Assembly: GCA_024734555.1 (NCBI GenBank)
Contig: JANPWX010000640.1
Location: 62,001-126,000, forward strand
Source of the DNA: Trochalopteron elliotii
Taxonomy: Eukaryota; Chordata; Aves; Passeriformes; Leiothrichidae
DNA: 64,000 nucleotides
Reading direction: 5' to 3'
How positions within the stretch are numbered: the first letter of the stretch is position 1; each line of letters starts with the position of its first letter. The position numbers and the translations under genes were made by a program. The notes under the pieces were generated by a model. The model made no database searches, had not been told where the DNA came from, and saw only the letters and a program-made list of their open reading frames with translations. Of the stretch, positions 11,342 to 25,984 are shown in pieces.

Positions 11342-14085
11342 CAGCCACAGCAGGGCAGGCAGGAGGAGTCGTGAAGGAGAAGGGAACAAGACTGGGAAAT
11401 CTCTTCTGTGCATCAGTGAACAAATGCTGTAGTACAGTGTGTGTTGTATTTGTTTGCAGTCAGCTGAGCTATGAGCTGTTGATCATTGTTGTTTTGAACT
11501 CAAGTGCCATTCTCATCCAGTGCAGTATTCTGACATTTCTGTGTAATACCCAGTTTCCCTGTAGGAGTCCCATGGGTTTTTCTGTTCTTGTTTGAAAGCC
11601 TTATTAACTTACTGTGTAATTTTAGATGGGCATCTTTCTCATGCAAATTCCAACATCTTGCATAAAGTTCTTTGGGAAGTTTGGGCTTTTTTTGCAAGTT
11701 GGAAACAGTAAAAAAAAAAAAATCCCCACTTGATGTCCGAAAGATTCTAGTAACTGGAGGGATAATTTTATATTTCTGGATTTTCAGTGTTAAAATAGTT
11801 TTCCTTTAATGAACCACAGATAAAAGTTGCAACAAAGATTACTTTTTATTTTCCTCAGTCACACTTCATCATTTCGCAAGCAATCCTATCTTCATTTTCA
11901 AAAGTACCTCATCCAGAATCACGGAATCTGAAATTGTGCAAGAAGTCATTAATTGAGAGGTTTTGATCAACATCTTCGTGTAAGGACACATTGACTCATA
12001 GGTCAAATTCAAACCAATTTTAAATTTAATTTTTAAATTGCATTGGTAAGGATCACTTATCAGGATGTGGAAAGAAATTTGGTGACTGAGTTTATTGCTC
12101 TGAAATCACTAATGTGTGGTCAACTGTCAGGCTGGAGCTGAACTCCTGCAGAAGTTAACCCTGTAAAAAATGAGGTTAGGCCTTAATCCCACCACAGATC
12201 ATGTACAGGGATAACTTCTATCTGGGTGAATTGTTCTATCAAAAGCTCTGCTCCATATGTACAGTTACATTTATAATTATTTACAGGATCAAGTATTCAA
12301 AGACCAGCTAGTCTTATCTACCTCCCACTAGTGGAAACTATATCTAAACATGAAAAATAAATATTTTTCCACGTCCTTCACCTATCCAAACAGCAGCTAC
12401 TCAGGTCCTCAACTGTCTTGTTAAAACAGTTATTTTTAAATTACTGTGATCACGTACAGTAGAAATGCTGAAGGACTGGCAGAGACCTTGCATAATGCCT
12501 ACAGCTTCGAATTAATATTCTTTTTTTCAAAAGAAATTATTTACCCAGACATGACTAGTTGTTCACCTAAATCTACAAGTAGCATGTTATGATAGAAGTT
12601 AAAAATTAATACAGAAAAATGAAAAGTGGGGGCTTCTCAGGCTGTTCTCAGTGTGAGAGGACTTCTGGGTCTGAATGACTTTTATGTGTGGTTTTAGAAG
12701 ATTCTCGTTAGGTTTTTTCTGTTTGTTTGGTTTTGCTGCCTGAGTATTAACCTCCATCTCTTTACACTGTACTCATGAAGTCGCTGTCAGAGAATTGTGC
12801 AGTTGGTTCATTCTGAAGGAGTTCCCCTTGGGTTGATTCAGAATAACAGCAAGAAATAACTGTGGAGAAAAATGCCAAAAAAGCTTTTGAACTATTGATC
12901 CAACCAGAACTACATTTTTCTCTTCATTTCATTATAGTTGAGTTTATTTTTAAGCTGGGCTTGTCTATACTTCCAGTGCCATTTCGGGCCCAAACAGGGA
13001 CTTTATCTACAGAAGAAAATATGTATTCAGTGAGAGTTTTCCATTTGTTGGGCTTGCCAGTTGGACTTTTAAGAAGGGCCATTAGGTTTTCATGACTCAT
13101 CAGCTGACAGCAGTAGGAAACATGCCCAATTTTGTTTTGCAGCTAGTGTAATGATGTTGTCCTGCAACAGACCTTAACATAACTAGGAATTTTGATTTGA
13201 CGCCAAAGTGAGCAATATTGCTGGTGACCTTCGAGCTGGCAGTAAGTGGCATTCTCAAGGCCTTAAATTAGTAGGGCAAGCAGAATAGCAAACCCATTCT
13301 TCTGTTCTAAACCACAGTCTGGTGGGCTCTGCTTCTAAATTACCCTGCAAGACAAATATGGGTGATCTTGGTCATGGCCACAGACACCACAGGGACAACA
13401 ATCACATAATTTTGGCTAGTTCTTTCTGGTTTTGTTAGCAAGGCAAAAAATACTCTCCATGCTAATTCATACCAATTTTAGGGCCATTTTCTGATCAGCA
13501 GAATATCAGGTAATTGCAGTGAGTACAAAGGAATACTTCTGGAAGTACCTGAGTGCCACACAGCTGAGTGTGACCATCAGCAAGCTGAACTCTGCCCTGT
13601 GTTTTACTGGTATCAATATAGCATGGAGGGAGGCTGCTGCTGAAATGAATGGGAGTTTTTCAGGCATCCATTCTGGAAGCAGGATGTGTGCTAGCAGAAT
13701 TTGGCCCACAAGCCCTAAGTACCTTTCAGGAGACCACAAGCAGTAGTATCACGCTGGCAGGGGTGGAGGCTGTGCTGTTCAAACTGGTGAAGCCAAGGCT
13801 TGTCACTGGCCAAGTCTTACTGTAGCAGAAATGAAGGGTTGTGCTTACTACTGACAGTGTTGTTTAAACAACTCTGAGACAATTGGATAGTTTCTTCAAG
13901 TGAAACAAATTATTTCTCAATTTGCCTTAAAGGAACTGTGAAAGCTTCTTTAACTTAAGCCTGATTGAAGTGAACTGAAACACTGTTTAATTGTATTTGT
14001 TGCTTTAGAGCTTTTGTTATATTGTGCCTACAAAGCAAATTATGTTTACACAAAAATATAAATAAAATGTTGAGCATAGCATTAT
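11342..14085 (+). other. VAT1L: VAT1L 3' UTR
   Basis: About 2.7 kb of AT-rich sequence follows the stop codon and ends after AATAAA at 14061. It has no convincing ORF. An earlier AATAAA near 12357 and an A run near 11711 could give a shorter 3' UTR. The 3' end is inferred from the signal and the GT-rich sequence following it. Confidence 0.65.
14061..14066 (+). terminator. VAT1L: VAT1L poly(A) signal
   Basis: AATAAA is followed within 20-50 bp by a G/T-rich element (ggcctctgtgttttgttc), the expected arrangement for cleavage and polyadenylation. Confidence 0.65.
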
Positions 14086-17000
14086 CCTTGGCCTCTGTGT
14101 TTTGTTCTAGTGTTATGGTCACGTTAGGGAACTGACTTGGAACTGCTTCAGAGGAAAATGTGAGGTCTTATTTTCCATTTTGGTCACTGTGGGATGTACA
14201 AATAATTTATTTCAACTATTACAGAGTAAATCGAGGTTATTAAAACTGCTGTGTGCTGCTTTACAGAACATTAACAATGTAGATACAAAATTTTAAATGT
14301 CACAGTCTTAAGAAATTCAAAACATTATATAAACACCTTTTACTAAGTGTTTAAGGAAGTGTATTTTCATGCAAAGAGAAACTAGGATTCAGACTGCCAC
14401 ACAAGTTATCCTCAGAGAGATAGCTCCTTTCAGAAATTAGAATTCCCTAATGGAATAATCTTAAAATAGAATCCAAAAGCAGTCATCACCAGATGTGCTT
14501 ATAGAAAGCAGAAGGACCTGACTGAGTTTTGAAACCCACTCTCCTGGGCCTTGGTTTTAACCCAGGGCTCCGTGTCTTTGGAAGAACTGGTGATGGTTAC
14601 CAAGCCCTACAGTCATCTCCAGCCTGTCCTTGAGTACATGGCTGTAAAGGTCTCCCTGCATGAGAGAAAGAAGTGAATGAACTTCAGTTTAGTACCTAAA
14701 CAAAGAGGGAGTGTTGGCTTTGCTTCATTTTAGTCCCACAGGACACATTCCAAAGCCTGTGATGTCCCTGGAAGATCTCACTTCAGTAGTTGCTAAATCT
14801 GCTCTGTAATCTCAAAGCTCGTAGGAACAGTGCTGAGTGTGAAGAGTAAATTTCTGCCCTCTGTTTTTAAGCTTTAATAAGCAAGTAATGATCAGTTCAT
14901 CCATAATCACAGGGTCAGGATGAGGCTGAAAGCAAACAGCCATAGCCTTTTGCAAATTCTCTGTCATTACCACTAAAGCTCTGCCTTTACCACCTTTCCC
15001 ACTGGGCCATCTGCAGTGCTCTGTCACACAGAGCAGGATGTGGCAGATTGCCTTTGTGTAGCATCTGCATGAAATGCAAAAATCCACCTTGGATCCTCAG
15101 TACCCCTGGTTCTCACCTCATCTTCCATTTTGTGCTTCCCCTCTCGTTTTCTGGGAGTTCAGTGGTTCCTCCTGATTGGGTTTATCAGCAAAGATTCTCT
15201 TGGTTTGGCCACGATTGCCAGCACAGCCCCCAGCTCCAGGAGAACTGTGCAGGAGTTTCTCCCCCTGGCAGCCCTGGGGTCCCTTGATGTGAGCCAGTGC
15301 TTTGTTCCACTGCAGAAAGAGCCACAACAATGCTCACACTCTGACTGCTGCGTGCAGCCAAGCACCTTCCTCCCAAATAATTTGTGACACCCAGGCAAAC
15401 ACCCCGGTGTTCTCCTGGAGAGAACACGAATGTGAGCACTGCTTTATCTGCTCCTGCTGCCTGAGGGTGCCCAGCTGAGCCCACTGAGCACTGCTCCTGT
15501 GTTTGCCTGGCCTGGCTCTGTCACCTCCCCAGCAGCACTGGGCACGAACTGGAACAATGCAGGTGAGGAAGAGTTAGAGGATGAATGCAGGGGAAAAACT
15601 GAATTGTGTATCTCTGCCCATGAGTAGAGTGAGGAGGATTTCTGTTGATTCACGTGTGTGCCCAGCCTTTCTCTGAAGGGGTTCCACAGTCCCTGCAATA
15701 CTCAGTCATCATGGTTGTTCTCTGCTTGCACTTCAGGAAAATTATTTGTTTACCTTCTGAAGAATATGGGTCACATCCACTTTCATTGCCCACAGAGAGT
15801 GACAGAGAAACTCCAGGTGGAGTTTATACACGTAGATTAACCCTTCCCATGTGGAAACCTTTCTTCTCACTTACAGGAACTGCAGGCATTTTGGGCAAGA
15901 TGAGGGAAAAAAGGGAAGGAACAAGAATTGACAGCCCTCAGAGTGATTGTCCTGTCTCTTAAAAAACTCCTACACCTGCCATCATGTAAGATCAGCTTTC
16001 ATTTAGGAAGGAACAGCCTGCACAGTTGATAAAAGCTTTAAAACTGTCGCAAATGAAACATAATCTAAAAAAATCAAAGGAAGACTCTTTCAGCTGCTGA
16101 AGCCTCATGATGTTTAATGCTTGATACAGCTACCACCATTCAAACTGGGCAGCCAGGGATTAAATGGGATTCAATTAAGAGATGCACTGGCACTTGTTAG
16201 TTTAGGACCAGCAGCTCCCAGATGCTGATAAGGGGATGAGGTCTGTGACTGAGGGAGGGCTGCAGGGGTGGGGACTTTATTCTTTTTCTTCAGAGATTCG
16301 GGGGGCTTTGGTCTGTCTGGAAGAGGTTTTTTTCCCTTGCACAGTGACCAGGCTGAGATGTCACAATTTGCCCAAAAGAAGTGGGAAAAGTACTGAAGGA
16401 AAATCTGTCTTACTGTGAGTGCTGAGGGGTTAAGGGGTAGAAGATGAGCATTTCTCTGGGGCAGGTTTGCTGTTAGAAGCACAGGGGTGAAGCACCTGGG
16501 CCTCCCATGCCCACAGCTCCTGCAATCTGCCCCTCCTGCCCAGCCCAGGTGCTCTGCCAGTCCTGCTCCATCAGCCTCCAGCTCCTTGCTGGAAGCACCT
16601 CTGCCTTTGCCTGTGCCAGAGCTGGGAATGTGCTGTGTTCTGCCAGACATTGGCTGTGTCCCTGCCAAGCATCATCTCCCTGACAAGCTGCAGGTTGCAG
16701 CACAAATCCTGTAGTGCCTGTCTGCTGGGTGATCTGTGTAAATAAATGTGTTTCCTCTACGGAGAGCTGGGGCTCACTGTGTGCTGCTGCAGGATATGAT
16801 GCAGCATCTTCCTGGAAGAGCACAGTGAGATGGCAGAGATGCTGGCTGCGTTATCTGTGATAAGGATTTCTCTCCTTGGGCTGGCCAGGTGATAAGCTAA
16901 TAACCAAACATTTGTAAAGGCTGGTGGGCCAAGTTTGCTGAGCAGTGACTGGTGTGTCTTCTGTCGTGACAGGCATTCTGTGGCCTGGAGCCCTGTTAGA

Positions 17001-18600
17001 TCACTGATGTTTTCCAGAGGCTTCTAGGAGAAAACATGTCTTTTGTTGCTAACACAGAAGAGAGATGATGATGATAAGTGAAGTGTTTTTCTAAGTCAAT
17101 TTGATTTGGCAGATTATTTTTCTGTTTCTCAGCTGCTGGTTTTTTTCCTTCTAGTGCCTGCATTTCATGTTAGAAATATTTTCCCACTCTAAAAAAACAA
17201 AAGTCTCCTGTAACTCACCATGTATCTCTTGGCTTGTACAAAAGCATCCCTCTGAGTTTCTGAACCATTTCTTCTGTAGAAAGGAAAAATTAAATTATTT
17301 GCCCAATGCCATAATATTGCCATTTGGTTTAAGGACACATGGTTCTTTGGCATTTAATTCTCCATTTACCAAAGGAATCCTAATTACCAGGAGCTGAGCT
17401 GGAAGCTTTGCCTGCATGGCTCACAGCTGTGTCTCAAATCCTACCTGCCCCAAAGCAATGGAGATGCACTGAATCGTGTTCTGAATGCCCTCTGCTAGGG
17501 CCCAGCCAGGAGAGCTCCATAAAAATATAGGGGTTTGAGAGACAATAATCTAAATTCTCCTTGCTTTCCCATCAGATAACTCAGAGCATGAACCAACACT
17601 GAATGTGACCATTAAAAGAATTTTCTGCTATTTTCTTGATCATTCTCTCCATGGTCACCTGAATAATCATCTCTGGTGAGGAGATCCCAGGGAAAGGGTG
17701 ACCCCCAAACCCAGCAGGTGCCTGGATTCAGAGAGGGCTGCAGATCCAGCCCTTCTGGATCTGCTGAGTTTGCTCCACCTGAGGATCAGCTGGGAAATGG
17801 TATTGCAGAGAGGGCTGTAAAACAAATGCCACCATTCAGTCTGATGGCCAAGGGGTGCTGAACCCACAGAGCAGGGCTGTGTTTGGGCACTGCAGAGGGC
17901 AGAGCCCAGGGCAGGAGATTTACAGAGGGAATTGTCTTTAAGGTCTCACTGGAATGATGGATCTGGAACCCCTCACCCAAACGTACTGGCTGCCTCTGGC
18001 TGTCCTGCACCACATTTGCTCTTGCCAGTTCTCACCATCCACACATCAAATGTCTCAATTTCAATGCTGTATTTCTTGGAGCACATTCTCTGAGGTTGTG
18101 GTTTAACTTAATAGAGCATACATAATATGATTCATATGAGATCTTTGATCTGTGTTTTGTTCAACATGTCAGCCGTGGATAAAGTCATTACAGTGCTCTG
18201 TTCACTAATCAACCAGCAAAACAGGAAAATAAAAGGGTAATTGTTGCAAGCTTCCTTCCTTATTTTCATTAGGATGGCAAGCTCAACTCAAACTGGAATC
18301 TCACAGGTCTCATCCCACTGGCTTTGATAGGGACAGCATCAAGCTGATTAGTCCTCTAAATGAATCCAGTCATAGCTACAGCATTAAAAATTCAGCAAGT
18401 AATATTTATGTCCCTGTTGTAGCTTATTTGGTGGGGAAAAGCCCCACACGATTCCTTTTTAAATTCTTGCTCAACTCTCTGTATTAAAATACACATTGCT
18501 AAACCCAATTATCTTTCTTGAGGATGCAGTATTGGTTTATACTGGGGTTGTTTTTTTTGAGCCACTGGTGCAAGTAAATGATGTAAAATGGAAAATCCTT

Positions 18601-18655
18601 GCTGTCAGAGGACCTGAGCTGTGGATTTGTGATGTGGGATGGACCAGCTGGGGAG
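18601..18655 (+). repeat. Inverted repeat, copy A
   Basis: This ~55-bp stretch matches the reverse complement of 19545-19600 with about 4 mismatches in the best 50 positions. Shared blocks include CTGAGCTGTGG and TGTGGGATGGACCAGCTGGG. Similarity ends abruptly on both sides. It may be a short dispersed repeat. Confidence 0.6.
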
Positions 18656-19544
18656 GTAAGTTGTCACTTTGTTATATGTTATATTTATTCCATGCAGAGC
18701 CCACAGTATTATTTCAGGAAACACTATTGACAAAAGCAGGACAAACTATCCCCAGTTCCTTAGAACATTTTTACAACATTGACACCCCAGCTGTACAAAC
18801 ATGATTGGCCTGATTGGTGTCTGTCTGCAGCTGCTCTTCCAGGATTAGAAGCATCTAGAAAATGTATAATCAGCCCGAGCCTGATGATTTACTGGGTAAC
18901 ACAAAGGGGATCTACCCTGGGCATTAAACAGGCAGAGGAGAGCCTGCTCTTTTCTCTTGGAGCATGTTGGATAAGCAATATAAAATCAGAGCTGTCCTGA
19001 TCATTCCTAGGGCAATGAAGACATCTGCTGGAAATGGGAATAAACTGCAGTAAGAATGTGCACGACAGAATGAATAAGGAACATTTCTGAGAAGTTTATA
19101 TTTACACAGTGCCTAAATTGCTCAGCAAATGCTGCAATATTTTCCATTTGAAAGTATTATTTGAACATATTTGAATAAAGAGCCTGTTCATTCCTGCTGT
19201 TCTTGTTGTCACTGAGAAACATTTCAGTTTCTAAAATCTGCAAGTCTGTATGCAGTCTCTGAATTCCCTTCATCCCTGATGTGTGAGGTCATGCCACAGA
19301 CATACATGGACCATATGTGGCATCATGTGCTGGCACTGAGGTCCAGGTCAGGTTTCCAGCTCTGAATGGATCTAAGTTGTTTGTAGCTGGATGCAGGAGA
19401 CCACACAAATCTCTTTCCATCTTTCCATACAAATCTTGGTTACAAACAGATTTCGTACAAATCCTGTCGTGACTCCAGGTCCTGTTGAAAGAGCTTCCCA
19501 GAAAACTGTGCAATCCATCAGGGAGTGTGCCCTGCATCTGGCAC

Positions 19545-19600
19545 ATGCCCAGCTGGTCCATCCCACAGCACAAAGCCACAGCTCAGGGCCTCTGACTGCA
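19545..19600 (-). repeat. Inverted repeat, copy B
   Basis: Reverse-complement partner of 18601-18655, about 0.9 kb away. It explains why the two strands give look-alike ORF peptides (GPELW...VGWTSW) in this area. It is probably an old repeat remnant and not coding sequence. Confidence 0.6.
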
Positions 19601-20280
19601 CCTGCCCGAGGGACAGGCAGGGGATGCTGCACTGGCTGAGGAGAGGGGCAGGGATCCAGGAGTGGGGCAGGAGGGTCACACACAGCCCGAGCACACACAG
19701 AGTGTTCGTGTCTTTGGCATCCCCCAACTCTGCCAGAGGAATCTCATTTTTCAGGAAGAAAACAAGGCAAGGAGAAGTGGGGATTTTTATCCCTCTTTTC
19801 ATGACCAACAGGCACTGTCAGGTAATGTTACAGGATGAATTCCCTCAGTTCTGAGGGATGCTGTGTCCACACTCATAATACCTGCTTATGAAATCTCCCT
19901 AAAATGCAGATGTGTGCACTCTCCCAGATATAAATGCAGCCTCCTTCTTCCTGATTCTTTCAGCTTTTCATTTATACACTCCAGGGTTCTCCCAGACATG
20001 TAGGGCAGGGCTTGGAACATCCTGCAATTTCTGGAATGGACTAATCCTACTCCTTAAATACTGCCAGTACCTCAGCCACGGTCTGGCTGCACCTCAGACT
20101 GTGCAGTGACTGCATTTTATACAGACATTAACAACCTGGATTTGTGCTGGATGACTTGACTGCTATCAGCAAACAAACTACAGAACACAAAAAATACATA
20201 AATATCTGTTATACTCATCTGCACGGGTGGGCTCTCTCTTCTGGCTTCAGCACCCACCCCTGCTGGGTTCCAGGTCCCTA

Positions 20281-20362
20281 AGGACAGCAGGGGAGGGGAC
20301 AGGGGAGGACAGGGGCAGGGACAGGGACAGCGACAGGGACAGGGACAAGGACAGGGACAGGA
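20281..20362 (+). repeat. (GGGACA)n-type simple repeat
   Basis: Imperfect tandem GGGACA/GGACAG hexamers run for about 80 bp. They produce an artificial (PCPCPC)n peptide on the minus strand. Confidence 0.9.
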
Positions 20363-23300
20363 CAGGAGGATGCTGAGCTGACTTGCCATGGCTCTTTCTG
20401 CCCACACTAGAATTCTGCAGGAAAAGGCAATTGAGACTTTAAAAAGTCCTCACAGATTTGTGTTGTGTTCAGTAAAATGCTGGGAGCAGCTTTGAAAAGA
20501 CATCCAACAGTAGCAGCATATCTGTGTGTGCTCAAATAGAGCCTGGAGGGTAGGAGAGCTGGATGGGAGGGGAAGTTAAACCCAGGACCTTTCCCAGTGG
20601 CCATCCCCCCGGTGACAATGCTATTTCTGCTGGGACATCCTGGGCCATTAGTGAAAATTCCACCTATGCAGGTCAGTTTTTCTTCTCCACTCTCAGCATC
20701 CTTGTGTGAGCATTGTCCAGTTGCTGGTGTGTGGTTTTCAATTCCATCCCATCACATGGGCAGGGACAGGCACAAAGCAGGAGGGTAGGGCTTGGTGCAG
20801 GATCTGTCCTCCCTCTTCCCCATCCTTCAGCAAGCCAGAACTAATTCCCACTGCTTGAGTTTGCCTACAGAGACAAGCAGACATCTCCCAAGCAGCAACA
20901 TTTAGGTATTATTTTTCCTTCCTGGCTAGCCAGCTATAAACTCTGTTTATATTTTAAAGAATGGTGGTTTATTTGGGCTACATCCCAAGTTTTCCAAGCC
21001 TGGGGCCTGGCACAGGAGCTGATTATGCCTGTGCATGGGGACAGTGCTGCTCCTAAAACAGTGAAGCAGGGTCAGAGTGCTTGCAGATCCTGTGACTCAA
21101 GTTTTGGTTTGGCAAGGCAGAAAGCCTCAGCCTCTGAGCAGAACCTCCAAGCCCTTGGTGAAATGCAGCCACCAAAGGCAGACATGATCACACACTGCTG
21201 ACCAAGTCTGAATTTCCATCCTGATGAGGAAAATCCAACAAACATCTACACACTCAAAATATAATCCCTGAGCAGCACTGTTGGGAAGCTGTTGTGAACC
21301 TGTGGATGTCCACCTCAGGCTGTCCTGGAGAGTTTCACAGTGCCTAAACCAAGGCTCTGTCCAAATCAGTTTGTCTGGCACACATAAGTATGAGCAGAAC
21401 CTGGTGAGATCATGTTAATGTGAGGCTGGAAAACCTCATATTAGGGCAGCTATAATGATCAAACCCAAAATATTTAAAAGGAGAAATTAAATGCTCAGGA
21501 TGTGTTCAGATCATTTCCAGGAAGGTAAAAAGGCAGCACACATTAGAGGAGAAAAAATAGCATAACAGGTAATTTGTGTTTACAAAAGAGAAAGAGATAC
21601 ATTCTCACACACATCCTGAGGGCTAAAGGAGCTGAGCTGTTGCCAGGAATTTCCAACATGGAAACTTTGCCAAGTCCACAGGAGTAACATTTTAAAAGAT
21701 CTCATTCAACTCTTCTATTTGCACCTGGACTACAAAGAAACTGATTTAAATTTTCTGCTAGACTTCCTTATCTTTAGAGATGCCAGAGTCAGCTGATGTG
21801 TAAAAGGTCCCTTTTTTGAGAGGGATTTTGATTTGCTCTCTGTGCACAATTCACATATCCAGCAAAACATTTATCTCTAAATAAGCACCTATTTCTTTGG
21901 GGTCCTTCCTGACTAAAAAACTAAGCAATGACAGGCAGAAAAACACTGTGCACCTTCTTATCTTTGCAGCTAAAGGCCTGAAGTAAAAACAATTTGGCAA
22001 CTCTGTCATTGCTTTGAGACACCTGAACACCATAAGACAGGACCTGTGTCAGTGCAGAGTGCATTGGACAGGAGACCAAAAGAAGAAGCTCAGTGGCTTT
22101 TCTCACCTTGCTTTGTGTAGATTTGGTGAATCTCTTCTGTATCCTGAGTCCCTCTGGCTTGGATTAGCTGTGTTTTCTCTGGTTTACAACCTATAATCCA
22201 TATCCAGTGCCATTGTAAGAGAATGACAGGAATGCAGGAGAGGTGATTCGGCCACATAGACAAGATGATGCCATTTGTCATAAAGATGTGTGATGGATGT
22301 AAGACAAGCCTTTCTGTTGCATTTTGCAAATCATTTCCCCTCCTCTCTGCTTCTGAGACCCAGCTGTGAGATGCTTTGTGACAAAGACCCCAAAATAAGA
22401 GATACAAAAAGCATTTATTCCAGAAGCTCAAAATACTGCCCTGATTCATCTTTTCCATTCACATCCACTATTATATCTCAACTTTTTTTAAATTTTTTTT
22501 AAGCTTGTATTTACAGCATGGAAATTGAAAAGCACTGGACCTGTAGGTGATAATAGCTCAGTTTGGACCTGGAAAATACCACACTGAGAAGCAGATTTAT
22601 TGATCAGTTAGTAACAGTCCACAGTCCCAAAGTGAGGCATGTGCTTGAGTGAGCACAATCACATGTCTAAAGAAGACATGAATGTCCTCATTTCAAACCT
22701 CACTGACACTCAGTGCAGATCACTGGTGGGCAGCCTGGTTCTGCAATAAACCTGGAACCACCTTTAATTCTGTCAGACAGAGCAGATCACTTGTACACAG
22801 CAAATTTCCTTTCAAACACCAAATCAGCCAGACAGGAAAAAACTCGAACCCATGGCAAAACCCCAAAATATCATTAATAAGTTTCACAAAACCTCACATG
22901 CCATAAGGCTAGCCCTTCTCTTTTCTAAACACAGTTTGTTTGTACAAATTTCCTCAAAATAACTTTGGTGTTGGGATGTCAGCCATGGTCCTGCCTCATG
23001 TCTCTTAGGACTGAGATCAAATCCTTAAGAAAGACTTTGCAAGACTTTTCAAGGCCAAAGAAACCAAGCATGCAGTAATTTTCCAAGCATGACATAATCT
23101 TTGACTAGAAGAGTTTGTAAAATTTACTACATTAAATTGAAACAAATAAAAATCAACCAGTGGGTCCCATTTACCCAAGACAGACATAAAAACTGATGTA
23201 TTGGAGGTCATAAGCCTTTTACTAACCTTTGAGTAAAACCTTTTACTAACCTTTCTGTTATCTACTTTTATTGACCATCCTGGCTCTTCAGATTGCCTCA

Positions 23301-25984
23301 CTTGCAATTCCTGAGCCTGACAACAGCTCTGATCAGTTTTCATTTTCTCTTTATACTCTCAGTAGAATGGGCAAATAATTACTCATCTACTCACCAAATA
23401 AATGTCTTTATTTTCCTAAAGCTGAGCTGACTTTTCTAGAGCTGAAATGCTGCAAGAAGAACAGAATTTGCTCTGATTCCAGGAGCAGATACATCCCATC
23501 CATTTCCCACCTGGTCAAACATCCTACAGCACAGTTAGCTCTGGAGCACAAGGGGACTGACTGTAGGTCTCAGTAAAACACAGACAATCTACTGGCAACG
23601 TGTGAGCAGTTCACTTCCCAACAGACTGAAGCACTAAATCTTTTTAAAGCTATTTTTTACATGTGCTGTTGTACATCTGCAGCCAGACCTATTTCAGGAG
23701 CTCAGCATCCAGTCTTCATCTCACACTGGCTTCTCATACTCTGTGCCCCATTGCATGTTCTTTCCATAAACCCAGGGATGGCTGAGAATGGAGAGGAAAA
23801 AACTGCTGTATGAAGACTTTTCCTGAGCCAGTTTACAGGAGCACATAAAGGTAGAACTGTCTCTGAAGGAAGCAGAGTTTTTACCTTGAAGAGTCTCTGT
23901 GGAGAAACTGAAAAAAGCCCTTTACCAAAGGATGTTTATGCTCTGAATGGTCTGGTTGTCTGAAAGCAAATGGAATGAGGTGGGGAGATGGGAGCCAAAA
24001 CCCCAGGTGCCACTGCAGCACAGCAACTCTGGCTTTTGCAAGATGTTTCTTATCAGACAGAGCACCTCAAGGGTGCCTCAAAGTGAGCTAAGCACTTCAA
24101 GAGAAACCACAATTCTGTCTGTATGCACAAGTTCTACTGTAGTGGTATAAATAAAAAAAAAACCCACAATCCCATCCTAGTTTGGATGCAGCTCTAAAGC
24201 AATGAGAATATTTATATCAATATAGTATATTCTGATAAGGAAAGCGGAATCATTTCTTTCAGGAAAGATGACTTCTATCAGTGTAAAATCATGTCCACTC
24301 CCTGGGCTATATTATATTACAGTAACTATGCCAGCAAAAGAAAAAATCCACCTCTAAATGACATTATAGAGCTGATTTCAAGCCCATGCACAGCCCAGGT
24401 ACTCACTTCAGGGATTCTCCTGTGTGTCTCCATTTCCTGCCTCCTCACAGGAGCACTGCCAGGTTACATCTTCCCAGCAGCATATTTTGACTGTTCTCTG
24501 GCTCTCCTGCCCACACACCATACCCAAGAAGTTAAACCTGCTTCCCCAGTTACTATAGGTTAGTCATAAATGTGGAAGCTGTTTCTTGACTACTCCAGAG
24601 AAATTCTAGCCCCTATATGCTTGTGGTCTATCCCAGCAGCTGCAAGGGCAGCTTTGTGATTCACTTTTTAGGAGTGAAGTCCAGCTGAGCTACTTGCAGA
24701 CTGGCAAAATGCTCAGAGAAAATACTGGATGAGGGGGATTAAGCTTTCAAAACAGAATTTCAGCTCTGTTCTTGAAAGGACATTACACATCATACTCCAA
24801 AAAGCAGTTTTTTCACTCAGGCTCTTGGCCAAGAACTGTCAGAATATCAAATCCATGTTTTCTTTATCTGTTCCTAGTGACTTGTGTGCTGCCCCAGCAG
24901 AGTACAAATCCTTCTCTGTCAGACTCAGTTCACAGGAAGAAAAGGAGCCTGTGTTAGCAAGCTCAAGTTCCTTGGGGCAGGAACAAATCCATTCTGGTAC
25001 TGAGACCTTGAACACACAAACCAAAGGCCTGTTGACCCAGCCACTGCTCCAGCCTCTCCCAAAGCCCATGGGACAGTAAAGCTCCACATGAAACAGCTCC
25101 AGGGGTTTGCAGCTCCCTTAGCAAGGCAACCTGAAATGAGCAGAGTTTAATTTGTCAGGTTGAAAGCTGCAGTGGTTCAGGATCAGCTTCATGTGCAGTT
25201 CCACAAGATCTGAGAAGGCACCAAGTGAAAAACTAACTGGAGGCAGTTATTGATTCAGCCATCTGCCCTTAATTAGCTTATATTGATGCCCCAATACCAT
25301 TGGGATAAAGTATGGATCAAGCCTGAACTTAGGGCTTGTTCTAAAGGACGGATTAAATTTTGAACTAAACCCTTGCAAAGCTCCTTATTTTCCTCTCTGC
25401 CAGTTCACATTTCAGTTCTGGTGTCCTAGTTGGAATGCCAGCCCTTTCCAGATTTACCATGGGCTGGAATTTGCAGCTGTGTGAGATGTTTTGGGCAGTT
25501 CTGGGTGGGTGGGACCCACAACGGCCATCTCTGGTGTGCTATGCTTCAAAACAGCTCTGAGGACTGAGCATTGTTGATCCAGAAGTTTCCCTACACCATG
25601 TATGTTAGTACTTCAATATTTTGGAGCAGGACCACTGGAACTGAGTTTGATCATATCAGGATGGATTTATGGAAAGTTTCTTGGCTAGTGGTTAAGTATG
25701 TTTGCTAGTTACAGACTATGAGAATACAGGGAGTTGTTTCAAGGTGTCCAAGACAGACAGGGCAGGTGTGGTTTGCACTGGAAGTACTGAGGTGCCTTAG
25801 TGGGGGTTGGAAAAAGCCAGTAAGAAATCATGCAGTACACCACCATGTTCCTAAATCCCAGCTTTCTTTTAATAATGTAGTAAGTCCCTTGACCTTACGG
25901 TCCTGATTAAAAAAAATAAAAGTCAGCAATGTGAGCAGCAGGTAATCAAGGCAGAGATGGCCAAGGGATGTCAGGAAGAACAAC

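Noticed and set aside
15118..15484. Cluster of overlapping ORFs on both strands
   Set aside because: Multiple overlapping frames on both strands in a G+C-richer patch. No start context, exon structure or family.
19372..19698. ORF peptide GPELWLCAVGWTSW similar to one at 18.6 kb, suggesting a duplicated exon
   Set aside because: The similarity is confined to a ~55-bp inverted repeat, reads on opposite strands and stops at the repeat edges. No splice support.
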